In this document: piece by piece, positions 41,730-51,580 of the stretch
How positions within the stretch are numbered: the first letter of the stretch is position 1
How the letters are laid out: each line of letters starts with the position of its first letter
NCBI GenBank assembly: GCA_946495675.1
Contig: CAMMDQ010000002.1
Location: 133,542 to 197,541, forward strand
DNA from: an uncultured Bacillota bacterium
GTDB taxonomy: Bacteria; Bacillota; Clostridia; Christensenellales; UBA1242
Reading direction: 5' to 3'
Length of the DNA stretch: 64,000 nucleotides
Notes under the pieces: generated by a model
The model's database searches: none
Seen by the model: only the letters and a program-made list of their open reading frames with translations
What the model was told of the DNA's origin: nothing
Position numbers and translations under genes: made by a program

Positions 41730-43832
41730 ATGAAAGAACTTGAAATAAACCATGTCTATAAGGATTACAAACTTGGCAACAAGTCCAAGTTTAATGCACT
41801 TAGCGACATCAATGTGTCCTTTGAAAAAGGCGAACTTGTTTCAATCATCGGCGAAAGCGGAAGCGGCAAAAGCACTCTTATGAATTTGATTGGTGGGCTT
41901 GATTCAGATTACACTGGGGAAATTAAAATTGGAGGTATTGACCTTAAAACCTTCAAAGAAAAACAACTTGATGATTATAGAAAAAAGAAGATTGGTTTTG
42001 TTTTTCAATCTTTCAACTTGATCCCTCACCTTTCCATTCTTGATAATGTGACAATCGCGCTCACTCTTTCAGATGTCAAAGAAAGTGTGAAACTTGAAAA
42101 AGCAAAAACCATTTTGAAAAAACTTGGCCTTGAAAATCAACTGAAGAAAAAACCAACTCAACTTTCTGGAGGACAAAAACAAAGAGTTGCAATCGCAAGA
42201 GCTTTGATCAATGATCCTGACATAATTTTGGCAGACGAGCCAACAGGATCGCTTGACAGTGCAACAACACTTCAAATTCTTGATATTTTGAAAGAAATTG
42301 CAGATGACGGCAAACTTGTCATTATGGTTACCCATTCAGAAAAAGTTGCTAGCATCTCTTCAAGAATTGTTGAACTTGCAGATGGAAAAATCATACGCGA
42401 TGAAAAAAACGAAAACTACCAGCCAGATCTTAAAGAAACAAAGCTTATAGAAGAAAATGTTGAAAAAACTGAGAAACCGAAAAAAGAAAAACATCTATCA
42501 ATTTATTCTTCGATAAGACTATCACTACATAACATGTGGGCAAGTCGAACAAAAAACTTTTTAATGGCCCTTGGCGTTACCATTTCACTTATTTCCATGA
42601 TTTTGATGCTCGCTTTTGGCTCAGGCCTAACAAGCTACATAGACTCACTTGCACAATCTTACGCAAGCCCAACCATTGTGACTGTCAGCAAGAGCACGGG
42701 TTCAGCCGACAACCCAATGGGGGCAATCATGGACCTTATCAGTCCGACAGCTTATGCTGATGGCGAAATTGAAACCGTTGTAAATGATATAAACACCTAT
42801 CTTGATGAAAATTATTCTGACCTTGAATTTAGAGTCGATGCAGATCAACTTGACTACGGGTTTTCAACCTTGACAGCTGCTGCCGGCATGGGCGGAAACG
42901 CCAGTGCAACAATCAATTTCGATGTTGATGGGCAGGAAAAATCTTCAGGAATATTCTACCTTTACACCACCCCACCTTATTACACCGAAGAACAACTTTT
43001 GGCAGGCACATTAAGTGGAGGTCCAACACAAGATGAAACAACAGGAGAAAGCATAGGTCAAATTATGCTCTCCCCAAAAATTGCAGAAGAAATGGGCCTT
43101 GAAAATATTGAAGATGCTCTTGGCAAAATTGTTACCGTTAAAGTTTCTTATTCAATCAACAATGTTCCAATCAACATTGATGAAAAATGTGAAATTACCG
43201 GTATTGTTGATGTAAACATGTTTGCCACATCACTTGTTATGTATGTTGATTATGATTATCTCGCATCTCTTGTTTCAAAGCAAGGCGGAACACTTGCTCC
43301 AACTTCTTTCTATATTCACACTGACTCAGAAAGCACAACTGACATTATCAACAATTATCTTTCAACAACCGAAGGCTATACAGGTTCTGTTGAAAATCAA
43401 ATGGCAAGCATGTTCAGTGAAATGATGTCAACCTTCTCAATCGCTCTAGCCATAATTGCTGGAATTTCACTTATTGTTGCAATGATTATGATATTGGTTG
43501 TTCTTTACATGAGTGTTTCGGAGCGAACAAGAGAAATTGGCGTTTTGAAAAGCATTGGTGCTAGAAAACGAGACATTAAAAAGATTTTCACAACTGAAAG
43601 CTTCTTGATAGGACTTTTCAGCGGCATCATCGGTGTGATTTTCTCAGCAGTTGTCGGAGGATTATTAATACTCTTATTCAATTCTCTGCTAGGATTTGCT
43701 CCACTTACATTCCATTGGTATTACTTTGTCCTAGCACTTGGTCTAAGTGTAGTAATCAGTGTCCTTGCCGGTCTCTACCCTGCATCGAAAGCTGCAAAAC
43801 TTGATCCTGTGGAATCGCTGAGACATGAATAA
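41730..43832 (+). CDS. MacB-type ABC transporter, ATPase-permease fusion
   Basis: A 700-residue protein with an N-terminal ABC ATPase (Walker A IIGESGSGKSTLMNLIGG, signature QLSGGQKQRVAIARAL, Walker B IILADEPTGSLD, residues about 1-225), a charged linker, one membrane segment (about 275-300), an extracytoplasmic MacB-like domain (about 300-565) and three C-terminal FtsX-type segments ending LYPASKAAKLDPVESLRHE. This layout matches mechanotransmission transporters that export or extract lipoproteins, peptides or antibiotics from the membrane. AAAGGAGC precedes the ATG. It begins 50 bp after the exporter pair, so it may belong to the same MarR-controlled transcript. Confidence 0.93.
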   Translation: MKELEINHVYKDYKLGNKSKFNALSDINVSFEKGELVSIIGESGSGKSTLMNLIGGLDSDYTGEIKIGGIDLKTFKEKQLDDYRKKKIGFVFQSFNLIPHLSILDNVTIALTLSDVKESVKLEKAKTILKKLGLENQLKKKPTQLSGGQKQRVAIARALINDPDIILADEPTGSLDSATTLQILDILKEIADDGKLVIMVTHSEKVASISSRIVELADGKIIRDEKNENYQPDLKETKLIEENVEKTEKPKKEKHLSIYSSIRLSLHNMWASRTKNFLMALGVTISLISMILMLAFGSGLTSYIDSLAQSYASPTIVTVSKSTGSADNPMGAIMDLISPTAYADGEIETVVNDINTYLDENYSDLEFRVDADQLDYGFSTLTAAAGMGGNASATINFDVDGQEKSSGIFYLYTTPPYYTEEQLLAGTLSGGPTQDETTGESIGQIMLSPKIAEEMGLENIEDALGKIVTVKVSYSINNVPINIDEKCEITGIVDVNMFATSLVMYVDYDYLASLVSKQGGTLAPTSFYIHTDSESTTDIINNYLSTTEGYTGSVENQMASMFSEMMSTFSIALAIIAGISLIVAMIMILVVLYMSVSERTREIGVLKSIGARKRDIKKIFTTESFLIGLFSGIIGVIFSAVVGGLLILLFNSLLGFAPLTFHWYYFVLALGLSVVISVLAGLYPASKAAKLDPVESLRHE

Positions 43833-43867
43833 TAAATCGTATAACTTTAAAATAAAGGTTAAAACAA

Positions 43868-43898
43868 AAAAGCATTAACTTTTCAGTTAATGCTTTTT
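43868..43898. terminator. Bidirectional intrinsic terminator
   Basis: 9-bp stem AGCATTAAC / GTTAATGCT with a 6-nt loop, A-run before and T-run after. It serves the plus-strand transporter operon and the convergent membrane-protein gene. Confidence 0.8.
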
Positions 43899-43903
43899 AT
43901 TTT

Positions 43904-44755
43904 TTATTCAATGTCGGATTTTGTATCTCTTTTTTCCTTTTTTTGTTTACCAGATTGATTCTTTACTTTTACAATGCTCTTTTTTTCTTCTGTTTCATCA
44001 ATCTGCGCCAAAATTACTTCTGTTTGAAAATGCTCTGATTCTTGTTCATTTTTATTTGTATTTTCAATAATCAAAGCATCTTCTTTGATCAGTTGTTTTT
44101 CAATAAAATTGATGCCAAGCGATCTTTTTATTGTCTTGCCTAAAACAAAATGGAAGAAGAATACTACTGCACCTGTTGTGTTGCAAACAAGGTCTAACAT
44201 TGTGTCTCCAACAAGCGGTTGATTGACGCCTGGCAACTTTTCCCCCTGCATTGTCTGCCCAAACAAATTGTCTGCTCCCCATTCAAAAATTTCCCACAAA
44301 ACTTCTATGGCAAGCGAAAAGCACACACAAAACAATGCGACAAGAACAACATTAAATTTTTTATATTCTCCAAGACGAGAGATCACAAAAATACCGCACA
44401 TCGCCACCAAGTAGCCCATAAGAATATGAATCACAATATCATACCAGCTTGTCAGGTAATAGACATTCAAAACACTTCCTATCAGCCCTGCAAAAATCAA
44501 ATAGACTTCAATAGCCAAAAAAACAACATTATTAAATCTTCTACCAAAAATCAGTTCGATCACAAGTGGCACAAGTGACAAAAGTGCGATGCAAACAGCA
44601 GGAATGATTCGATTGTTTGGATCATAGACAAACCCATAATAGAAGGCAAGAGCAACGCATGAACAGCACAATAGTGCCATAACCACAAGATTTATTATTC
44701 GAAAAATTTTATTATGCTTTTCAAGCTGTTTAAAAGCTTTCCAATTTTTTCTCAT
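43904..44755 (-). CDS. Membrane protein related to DUF2238/YjdF
   Basis: A 283-residue membrane protein with about seven segments. The conserved-looking part is YDIVIHILMGYLVAMCG, then LAIEVLWEIFEWGADNLFG, with VGDTMLDLVCNTTGAVVFF. The spacing of these His, Glu, Trp and Asp residues resembles the DUF2238 (YjdF) and VanZ-like families; the function is not established. ATG 44755 is chosen because AAGGGGAGTAAA precedes it, within the valS stop region, so translation is coupled to valS. A charged cytoplasmic tail of 60 residues ends the protein. Confidence 0.7.
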   Translation of the reverse strand: MRKNWKAFKQLEKHNKIFRIINLVVMALLCCSCVALAFYYGFVYDPNNRIIPAVCIALLSLVPLVIELIFGRRFNNVVFLAIEVYLIFAGLIGSVLNVYYLTSWYDIVIHILMGYLVAMCGIFVISRLGEYKKFNVVLVALFCVCFSLAIEVLWEIFEWGADNLFGQTMQGEKLPGVNQPLVGDTMLDLVCNTTGAVVFFFHFVLGKTIKRSLGINFIEKQLIKEDALIIENTNKNEQESEHFQTEVILAQIDETEEKKSIVKVKNQSGKQKKEKRDTKSDIE

Positions 44756-44756
44756 T

Positions 44757-47339
44757 TTACTCCCCTTGAATTTTTTTAAGCAAAGCCTTATTTTTTTCAA
44801 GTTTTTGTTTTTCGTTTTCAATCAGTGCTTTTGGGGCTTTTTCAATAAAGCCTTTATTCGCAAGCATTTTCTCTGATCGATTGATTTCAAACATCAATTT
44901 TTCAATTTCTTGTTTCTGTTTCTCTTTTTCCCTTTCGCTGTCAATAAGTTGCCCAAGTGGAATAAATACTTGGCTGTCATTTGCAAGTAATTTAATGCAT
45001 TTTTCTTCTGGTTGTTTTTCAACAATCACAGCTTCGCTTCCAAAAGCAAGTTTGCAAATTGAGTTCAAATTTTCTTTAATGATATTGTCGTTTGAAGATA
45101 ATTTAAAAAGCAAAGAGGTCCTTTTATTGTCAGGCAAGTTGTATTTTGCTTTTGCATTTCTGATTTCTTTGATAAGCGCAATAACACTTTCAAAATCGTT
45201 TGACAGGTTGAGTTTGACCTTTTCAGGATATGAGCAGCGCATGATGGTCTCTTCGTGCTCTGGCATATTTTGATAAATGTATTCGGTAACAAAAGGAATA
45301 AATGGATGGAAGAGTTTGAGAAGCTTGTCAAAAACATAATATAACACATTTTGCGTGATTTGTTTTTGCTTTTCATCATCCCCGTATAAGTCAACTTTTG
45401 CAAGTTCAATATACCAATCGCAGAATTTTGAAACAGTAAACTCAATCAAATTGCTTGCACACACACCAAGAGCATATCGCTCCATATTTTTGTCAACTGA
45501 TTTGATAAGTTCATTCAGTTCACTTAAAATCCATTTGTCTTTTTCTTGCAATTTCAAGGTTTTAAGCGGCTGAACTTTAAATTCTTTCAAATTTGAAATG
45601 ACAAACTTGCTGGCATTGTAAAGCTTGTTGATAAAGATTTTTGTTTCCTTGATCTTGTCTTCGCCATACTTTATATTTGTGCCCATACTCATGCCATTTA
45701 CAAGCGAAAGCCTTAATGCATCAGCACCATACTTGTCAATCATGTCAATAGGATCTATTCCATTGCCAAGGTGTTTTGACATTTTGACCCCATTTTTGTC
45801 TCGAACCATACCATGAATAACAACATCTTTAAAAGGCACCTTTCCCATAAACTTAAGACCAGAAAATACCATTTTGGAAACCCAGAAAGTGATAATATCA
45901 TAGGCAGTAACCAAAACAGAAGTTGGATAATAATATTCAAGATCCTTTGTTTTGTCAGGATAACCTAAAGTCGAGAATGGCCAAAGGGCAGATGAGAACC
46001 ATGTGTCAAGCACATCTTGTTCTTGCTGCAAAGCTGTGCTGTTGCATTTTGGACAAGCTTTAGGCTCATCTTCACAAGCAAACACGTGCCCATGCTCACA
46101 TGTGTAAACAGGAATTCGGTGCCCCAGCCAAATTTGGCGAGAAATACACCAATCTTGAATGTTTTCTAGCCAGTTAAGGTAAGTTTTTTCATATCTTTTT
46201 GGATGAAATTTAAGTTGACCTTTCTTCACTGCTTCAATAGCAGGTTTTACAAGGTCTTTCATTTTAACAAACCATTGAGTTGAGATTTTTGGCTCAGTAA
46301 AATTGTGACAACGCTCACAAGTGCCCACTTGATTTTTATATTTTTCCTTTTTAACCAAATAGCCACCTTCTTCGAGTGCTTTTTCAATTTGAGGCCTTGC
46401 TTTAATTCTGTCTACACCTTTAAATTGCCCTGCATTTTCATTAAGAAGTCCATTATCGTCAATACATGTGATGACTTCAAGATTGTGTCTTAACCCAACT
46501 TCATAGTCATTTGGATCGTGAGCAGGAGTAATTTTAACAGCACCAGTTCCAAACCCCATCTCGCAGTAGTCATCACCGATAAGTTTGATTTTTTTGTTTA
46601 CTAAAGGCAAAATAAGCTCCTTGCCAATTTTATCTTTATATTTTGGATCTTTTGGATTGACAGCAACCGCAGTGTCACCAAAAAGCGTTTCAGGTCTTGT
46701 TGTTGCAACAGTAACATAACCGCTCCCGTCAGCAAAAGGATAACGTATATACCACAGATATGTGTTTTGATCTATGTAAACATTTTCATTGTCTGATATG
46801 GTTGTTTTGCAACTAGGACAATAATTTACAACTCTTTTGCCTTTGTAAATAAGCCCTTCATCAAAATACTGACAAAAAACATGTTTGACTGCTCTATTTA
46901 AGTTTTCATCCATAGTAAAAGCAAGTCTTGACCAGTCGCAAGAAATGCCGAGAGCCTTAAATTGATCAACAATTATGTTGCCATATTTTTTATACCACTC
47001 CCAGCCCATTTCCAAAAACTTTTCTCGACCTACATCTTCTTTTTTGAGCCCATCATGACGAAGCGATCTTGCCAAGACTTCTTCTGTTGCGATTGCTGCA
47101 TGATCAGTCCCTGGCACCCAAAGAGTGTTAAAGCCCTTCATCCTTTTGGTGCGCACCAAAATATCTTGAATGGTGTTGTTTAAAGCATGTCCGACATGTG
47201 CTTTTCCTGTAACATTTGGTGGAGGCATAACCACAGAAAAATGCTCACGACCGTCAGGTTGCGAAGTAAAATAATTTTTATCAAGCCAGGTTTTATATAT
47301 TTCTTTTTCAAACAACTCTGGCGTATAACTTTTATCCAT
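44757..47339 (-). CDS. valS: Valyl-tRNA synthetase
   Basis: An 860-residue class Ia synthetase charging tRNA-Val. HIGH motif as HVGHALNNTIQD (about residue 46), editing domain with TTRPETLFGDTAV and the GTGAVKITPAHDPNDY block, the WCISRQIWLGHRIP segment, KMSKS motif as GVKMSKHLGNGIDP (about 520), anticodon-binding domain and a C-terminal coiled coil (REKEKQKQEIEKLMFEINRSE). Full length. No T-box leader is visible in the 100 bp upstream. The following membrane-protein gene starts 1 bp after the stop. Confidence 0.98.
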   Translation of the reverse strand: MDKSYTPELFEKEIYKTWLDKNYFTSQPDGREHFSVVMPPPNVTGKAHVGHALNNTIQDILVRTKRMKGFNTLWVPGTDHAAIATEEVLARSLRHDGLKKEDVGREKFLEMGWEWYKKYGNIIVDQFKALGISCDWSRLAFTMDENLNRAVKHVFCQYFDEGLIYKGKRVVNYCPSCKTTISDNENVYIDQNTYLWYIRYPFADGSGYVTVATTRPETLFGDTAVAVNPKDPKYKDKIGKELILPLVNKKIKLIGDDYCEMGFGTGAVKITPAHDPNDYEVGLRHNLEVITCIDDNGLLNENAGQFKGVDRIKARPQIEKALEEGGYLVKKEKYKNQVGTCERCHNFTEPKISTQWFVKMKDLVKPAIEAVKKGQLKFHPKRYEKTYLNWLENIQDWCISRQIWLGHRIPVYTCEHGHVFACEDEPKACPKCNSTALQQEQDVLDTWFSSALWPFSTLGYPDKTKDLEYYYPTSVLVTAYDIITFWVSKMVFSGLKFMGKVPFKDVVIHGMVRDKNGVKMSKHLGNGIDPIDMIDKYGADALRLSLVNGMSMGTNIKYGEDKIKETKIFINKLYNASKFVISNLKEFKVQPLKTLKLQEKDKWILSELNELIKSVDKNMERYALGVCASNLIEFTVSKFCDWYIELAKVDLYGDDEKQKQITQNVLYYVFDKLLKLFHPFIPFVTEYIYQNMPEHEETIMRCSYPEKVKLNLSNDFESVIALIKEIRNAKAKYNLPDNKRTSLLFKLSSNDNIIKENLNSICKLAFGSEAVIVEKQPEEKCIKLLANDSQVFIPLGQLIDSEREKEKQKQEIEKLMFEINRSEKMLANKGFIEKAPKALIENEKQKLEKNKALLKKIQGE

Positions 47340-47430
47340 AATTCTCCTTTAATAATCAGGTCTATGTAAAACATTATAAATATTTTGCCGCTTTTAAGCA
47401 AGCAATTTAACTTTCAAAATCAAAGTTGTG

Positions 47431-47455
47431 AAAAAAGGCTTTACCAAGCCTTTTC
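47431..47455 (-). terminator. Intrinsic terminator overlapping the cysS stop codon
   Basis: 8-bp stem AAAAGGCT / AGCCTTTT whose upstream arm is part of the last codons of cysS; the T-run follows immediately. Confidence 0.75.
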
Positions 47456-48811
47456 GATCACATATCCATCTTTGCTGTCTTTGACAACATAACCTTTTTT
47501 TGCAAGCTCTTCACGCATGCTATCAGCCTTTGCAAAATCTCTGTTTTGTTTTGCTTGCCAGCGCTGCTTTGCAAGATCTTCAATTTCTTGCGGAATTTTA
47601 TTTTCCGCTTTTTCTTCAAAATCAAAACCTAGAATTTTATTAAATTCCATCATCAACTGATAAATTTGCTCGCTCTTTTCTTCTTTTAGCACTTTTTGAC
47701 AAACAGCAAGTGCCTTTGGCATGTTCAAGTCATCATTGACAGCATCCAAAAATTCTTGCCTGTAATTTTCCAGTTGACTTTCGCATGCATTGCTCTGTCC
47801 ATTTTTATGACTTCGCACAGCCATTTTAAAAGCCTTTAAGCTGTTTTGCGCGCCTTTTAAAGCTTCAAAAGTAAAATTTTGTTGTTTTGAATAGTGTGCC
47901 ATAAAGTAAAAATAACGAAAATCTTCAGGATCAAAGCCTTTATTTTTAAGATCGTCAAGCCTATACATATTGTTCAAACTTTTCCCCATTTTGCCGCCGT
48001 CAACTTGCAAAAATTCGACATGCATCCAAAATTTTACAACTTGATGAGCACATAGGCTATCACTTTGAGCTATTTCATTTTCATGATGTATAGTTTTATG
48101 ATCAACTCCACCAGTGTGAATGTCTATATATTCCCCCAAAAATTTGTTGCCTATCACAGAGCATTCAATGTGCCAACCCGGATAGCCCCTTCCCCAAGGA
48201 CTGTCCCATTGCATTATGTGCTCTTTTGGGGCCTTAACCCAAAGCACGAAATCATAAGGCGAATGTTTTTCATCGTCAACATCAATTCTTGCACCCGCTT
48301 TCTTTTGATCAACCGCGCCCCCTAGTTTGCCATAACCTGGGAATTTGTTTATATCAAAGTAGATGCCCTTGCTTGTCTGGTAAGCATAACCTTTATCAAG
48401 AAGTCCTTGAACAAAAGCGATTATATCTTTAATCACACTTGTTGCTGGAACAACATGCTCTGGCATATCAATATTAAGTCTTTTGACTTCTTGCATAAAA
48501 ATTTCGGTATAAAACTTTGCAATTTCCCAAGGGCTTTTATGCTCTCTTTGGCTTGCAACCATCATTTTGTCTTCGCCTTCATCAGCATCGCTTGTAAGGT
48601 GCCCAACATCAGTGATATTAATCACACCATCCAGTTTGTAACCATTATATTTTAAAACTCGCCTAATATTATCCATAAAAAGATAAGCTCGCATATTGCC
48701 TATATGCGGATATGAATACACTGTTGGCCCACAAGAATACATTTTCACATGATCGCCATGTGGCATGAAATCTTCTTTTTTGCGAGTTAAAGAATTAAAA
48801 AATTTTACCAT
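47441..48811 (-). CDS. cysS: Cysteinyl-tRNA synthetase
   Basis: A 456-residue class I synthetase. It shows MYSCGPTVYSYPHIGNMRAY (zinc Cys and HIGH motif as HIGN), the zinc ligands in GWHIECSVIG and IHHENEIAQS, and KMSKS as GGKMGKSLNN. The HIGN and KMGKS variants are within the range seen in CysRS. The C-terminal helical domain ends KDGYVIEKAW. Complete. It follows a MarR gene by 50 bp; whether they share a transcript is unclear. Confidence 0.97.
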   Translation of the reverse strand: MVKFFNSLTRKKEDFMPHGDHVKMYSCGPTVYSYPHIGNMRAYLFMDNIRRVLKYNGYKLDGVINITDVGHLTSDADEGEDKMMVASQREHKSPWEIAKFYTEIFMQEVKRLNIDMPEHVVPATSVIKDIIAFVQGLLDKGYAYQTSKGIYFDINKFPGYGKLGGAVDQKKAGARIDVDDEKHSPYDFVLWVKAPKEHIMQWDSPWGRGYPGWHIECSVIGNKFLGEYIDIHTGGVDHKTIHHENEIAQSDSLCAHQVVKFWMHVEFLQVDGGKMGKSLNNMYRLDDLKNKGFDPEDFRYFYFMAHYSKQQNFTFEALKGAQNSLKAFKMAVRSHKNGQSNACESQLENYRQEFLDAVNDDLNMPKALAVCQKVLKEEKSEQIYQLMMEFNKILGFDFEEKAENKIPQEIEDLAKQRWQAKQNRDFAKADSMREELAKKGYVVKDSKDGYVIEKAW

Positions 48812-48861
48812 AATATTCCCTTTAAAATTAATATGAAATTTTACAAAAAAAAGACAAAAAT

Positions 48862-49248
48862 TTAAACGATTTTATTGAATTTTTCATTGAGCTTTTTCAC
48901 ATTTTGCTCAAGTTCATCGCTTAAATTGCCAACCAAATCATTGATGGAAGAAATATAGCTGTATAGTGCGTTCATTCCTTCAACAGTCAAAGTAAGCACA
49001 TGACAGCGTTTATCCATTTTTGACTGATTGATAGATAAGAGCCCTTCTTTTTCAAGCTGTTTGGTCATAAGGGCAAAATTTGTTTTCTTTATGCCCAACT
49101 TTTCCACAATCATGCCAACAGACAGATTTTCATAAAGATAGGCAAAATACAAAATTTTATGTTTTAAAAATGCCCTATCCGATTTTTTCTTTAAGATATT
49201 TTCCAAAAGGGCTTCAAGTTCAATAAGCCCTCCGATTTTGTTCATCAT
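48862..49248 (-). CDS. MarR-family transcriptional regulator
   Basis: A 128-residue winged-helix protein. Helix-turn-helix: LSVGMIVEKLGIKKTNFALMT, then wing KEGLLSINQSKMDKRCHVLTLT with the basic-acidic tip (KMDKR) typical for MarR proteins. The C-terminal dimer helix is short, giving a compact protein. It is divergent from recD2 with 94 bp between, so it may control recD2 or itself, or cysS downstream; none of these is shown by an evident palindrome. Confidence 0.88.
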   Translation of the reverse strand: MMNKIGGLIELEALLENILKKKSDRAFLKHKILYFAYLYENLSVGMIVEKLGIKKTNFALMTKQLEKEGLLSINQSKMDKRCHVLTLTVEGMNALYSYISSINDLVGNLSDELEQNVKKLNEKFNKIV

Positions 49249-49342
49249 AGTGGTAACCTCTAGTAATGAGTATAATTCAAAAATATTTTCAAAGCAAGTG
49301 TTTTTGCTTGTTTTTTTGATTTTTAAATATTAAAATATAAGT

Positions 49343-51580
49343 ATGATAATTGAAGGGCCGATTGAAGAGATAATTTTTCGAAACGATGAAAATGGTTACA
49401 CCGTTTTTTTGATAGATTTCAAAGGAGCTCTCACAACTTGTGTAGGAAAGCTTGTCAATGCAAATATTGGCGAAAATTTATCACTTGAAGGCGATTTTGT
49501 CAACAATTCAAAATACGGCATTCAATTTGCCTTCACAAGTTATGAGATAATTTTGCCAACTTCACTTTCCGGAATAGAAAAATATCTTTCTTCAGGACTA
49601 ATCAAAGGGGTTGGACCTGTTACTGCAAAAAACATTGTGCAAACTTTTAAAGAGCAAACTTTTGATATAATTGAAATGAGTCCATCTTCGCTTGCCCAAA
49701 TCAAAAATATATCTATGAAAAAGGCTCTTGAAATTGGCGAAAAATTCAAAGAACTCAAAAAAATGCAAAATTCTATCATGTTTTTGCAGAAATATAACAT
49801 TTCCACCAATATGGCAATGAAAATTTATGAATTTTATGGAGCAAACACTATTAATGTGGTTAAAGCAAATCCATACAGACTTGTTGAAGATATTGATGGG
49901 ATTGGTTTTTTAAGTGCCGATAGAATTGCAAAAAGTATTGGCATTCCCTTGGAAAGTGAATTTCGTGTAAGAGCAGGACTTCTCTACACTCTTATGAGCA
50001 GCATCGAAAAAACAGGGAACACATATCTGCCAAAAAAAATGCTTGAAAGCCAAAGCCTTGCACTGCTTGAGCTTGACGGCGAATTATACATAAAACTTTT
50101 TGATGATGCTCTCGACGGCCTTGTGCTTGACAAAACAATGATGCGGATTTGGAAAGACAATGTCGAAATTGTCATGCTAAGCAGATATTATTTCTATGAA
50201 AAATCAATTGCTCAAAAACTTGTTGTTTTAAGCAGCACACAAAACATTGAAAAAATAAACATTGATGATGAAATTACACATTTTGAACAACGAAATAAGA
50301 TTGAATTTCATCAAGAGCAAAAAAACGCAATCAACACCGCCCTAAACAACGGAGTATGCGTGATTACAGGCGGCCCAGGCACGGGAAAAACCACGATTGT
50401 AAAATGCATTATAGAGCTGCTAAATCAACAAAATCAAAAGTTTATTTTGATGGCTCCAACAGGTCGTGCAAGCAAAAGATTGTCGGACAGCACTGGGGCG
50501 GAAGCAAAAACAATTCATCGTGCTTTGGAAGTTGCACAAGGCGGAAATTCCGTTGGCAATCGTTTTGTTTACAACGAAAATAATCCTCTTAAAGCTGATG
50601 CCATCATTGTTGACGAAATGTCAATGGTTGATGTTCCTTTAATGAGCAGCCTTTGCAAAGCATTGCCAAGACAGTGCAAGCTTATCATGGTTGGCGATAA
50701 AGATCAGCTGCCAAGTGTTGGCGCCGGCAATGTGCTGGATGATATAATCAAAAGTGAAATCATCCCTGTCTGCACCCTAACAAAAATTTTCAGGCAAAGT
50801 GATGACAGTTTGATCATCACAAACGCACATTTGATCAACAACGGAAAGATGCCAATCATTGACAATCACTCAAAAGATTTCTTTTTTGAAGAAAAGTCTG
50901 ATCTTGAACAAATCAAAACTTCTATAGTTGACCTTGTCACAAAAAGACTTCCCAATTTTACCAAGCAGGAAAGCAATCAAATTCAAGTTTTGGCACCTTT
51001 AAAAGCTGGAGTTTGCGGCATAAGCAATTTGAACCGAATTTTGCAACAAGTCATCAATCCCCCATCGATAAGCAAAATGGAGCTTTTGGTCGGTGATACC
51101 ATATTCCGTGAAGGCGACAAAGTGATGCAAACATCCAACAACTACAACCTTGTTTGGAGCAAAATGGTAGGCTTTGTTGAAGAACAAGGTGAAGGTGTGT
51201 TTAATGGCGATATTGGTTATGTTGCCAAAATTGACTATCAAAGCGGCGAAACGATGGTTGAATTTGAAGATGGCAGACTTTGCACCTATCCAAGAACTGA
51301 AATTTCACAGCTATCACTGGCATACGCAATCACCATCCATAAAAGTCAGGGTTCAGAATTTGACACAGTTGTCATTCCTGTGATTGCAGGCGCACCAATA
51401 ATCTTAACACGCAATCTGATTTACACTGCAGTTACAAGGGCAAAAAAAATGGTGGTTCTTGTCGGCGAGAAGAAAAATTTAAAGCGTATGGTCTCAAACA
51501 ACTATACTATTTCTCGTTTCACTCTTCTCAAATCACTACTACTAGATTCTCAAAAAAAGATAAAGGAACTTTATGAATAA
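49343..51580 (+). CDS. recD2: ATP-dependent 5'-3' DNA helicase RecD2
   Basis: A 745-residue superfamily 1B helicase found in bacteria with or without RecBC. The N-terminal OB-like region (EEIIFRNDENGYTVFLIDFKG) and helix-hairpin-helix tandem (ISSLIKGVGPV-like block, then EDIDGIGFLSADRIAKSIGI) precede the helicase core: Walker A ITGGPGTGKTTIVKCI (about residue 340), LMAPTGRASKRL, DEMSMVD, VGDKDQLPSVGAG, KIFRQ, and motif VI region AYAITIHKSQGSEFD. Full length. No recB/recC or addAB nearby. It overlaps comF by 8 bp. Confidence 0.96.
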   Translation: MIIEGPIEEIIFRNDENGYTVFLIDFKGALTTCVGKLVNANIGENLSLEGDFVNNSKYGIQFAFTSYEIILPTSLSGIEKYLSSGLIKGVGPVTAKNIVQTFKEQTFDIIEMSPSSLAQIKNISMKKALEIGEKFKELKKMQNSIMFLQKYNISTNMAMKIYEFYGANTINVVKANPYRLVEDIDGIGFLSADRIAKSIGIPLESEFRVRAGLLYTLMSSIEKTGNTYLPKKMLESQSLALLELDGELYIKLFDDALDGLVLDKTMMRIWKDNVEIVMLSRYYFYEKSIAQKLVVLSSTQNIEKINIDDEITHFEQRNKIEFHQEQKNAINTALNNGVCVITGGPGTGKTTIVKCIIELLNQQNQKFILMAPTGRASKRLSDSTGAEAKTIHRALEVAQGGNSVGNRFVYNENNPLKADAIIVDEMSMVDVPLMSSLCKALPRQCKLIMVGDKDQLPSVGAGNVLDDIIKSEIIPVCTLTKIFRQSDDSLIITNAHLINNGKMPIIDNHSKDFFFEEKSDLEQIKTSIVDLVTKRLPNFTKQESNQIQVLAPLKAGVCGISNLNRILQQVINPPSISKMELLVGDTIFREGDKVMQTSNNYNLVWSKMVGFVEEQGEGVFNGDIGYVAKIDYQSGETMVEFEDGRLCTYPRTEISQLSLAYAITIHKSQGSEFDTVVIPVIAGAPIILTRNLIYTAVTRAKKMVVLVGEKKNLKRMVSNNYTISRFTLLKSLLLDSQKKIKELYE

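Noticed and set aside
47340..47440. T-box riboswitch upstream of valS
   Set aside because: No T-box consensus or specifier-loop hairpin is visible in the 100-bp gap, and the upstream cysS terminator occupies part of it.
49290..49317. Hairpin with T-run just before recD2 (AAGCAA/TTGCTT)
   Set aside because: The stem is short, and its place between divergent genes gives no clear gene to terminate; too weak to list as a regulatory element.
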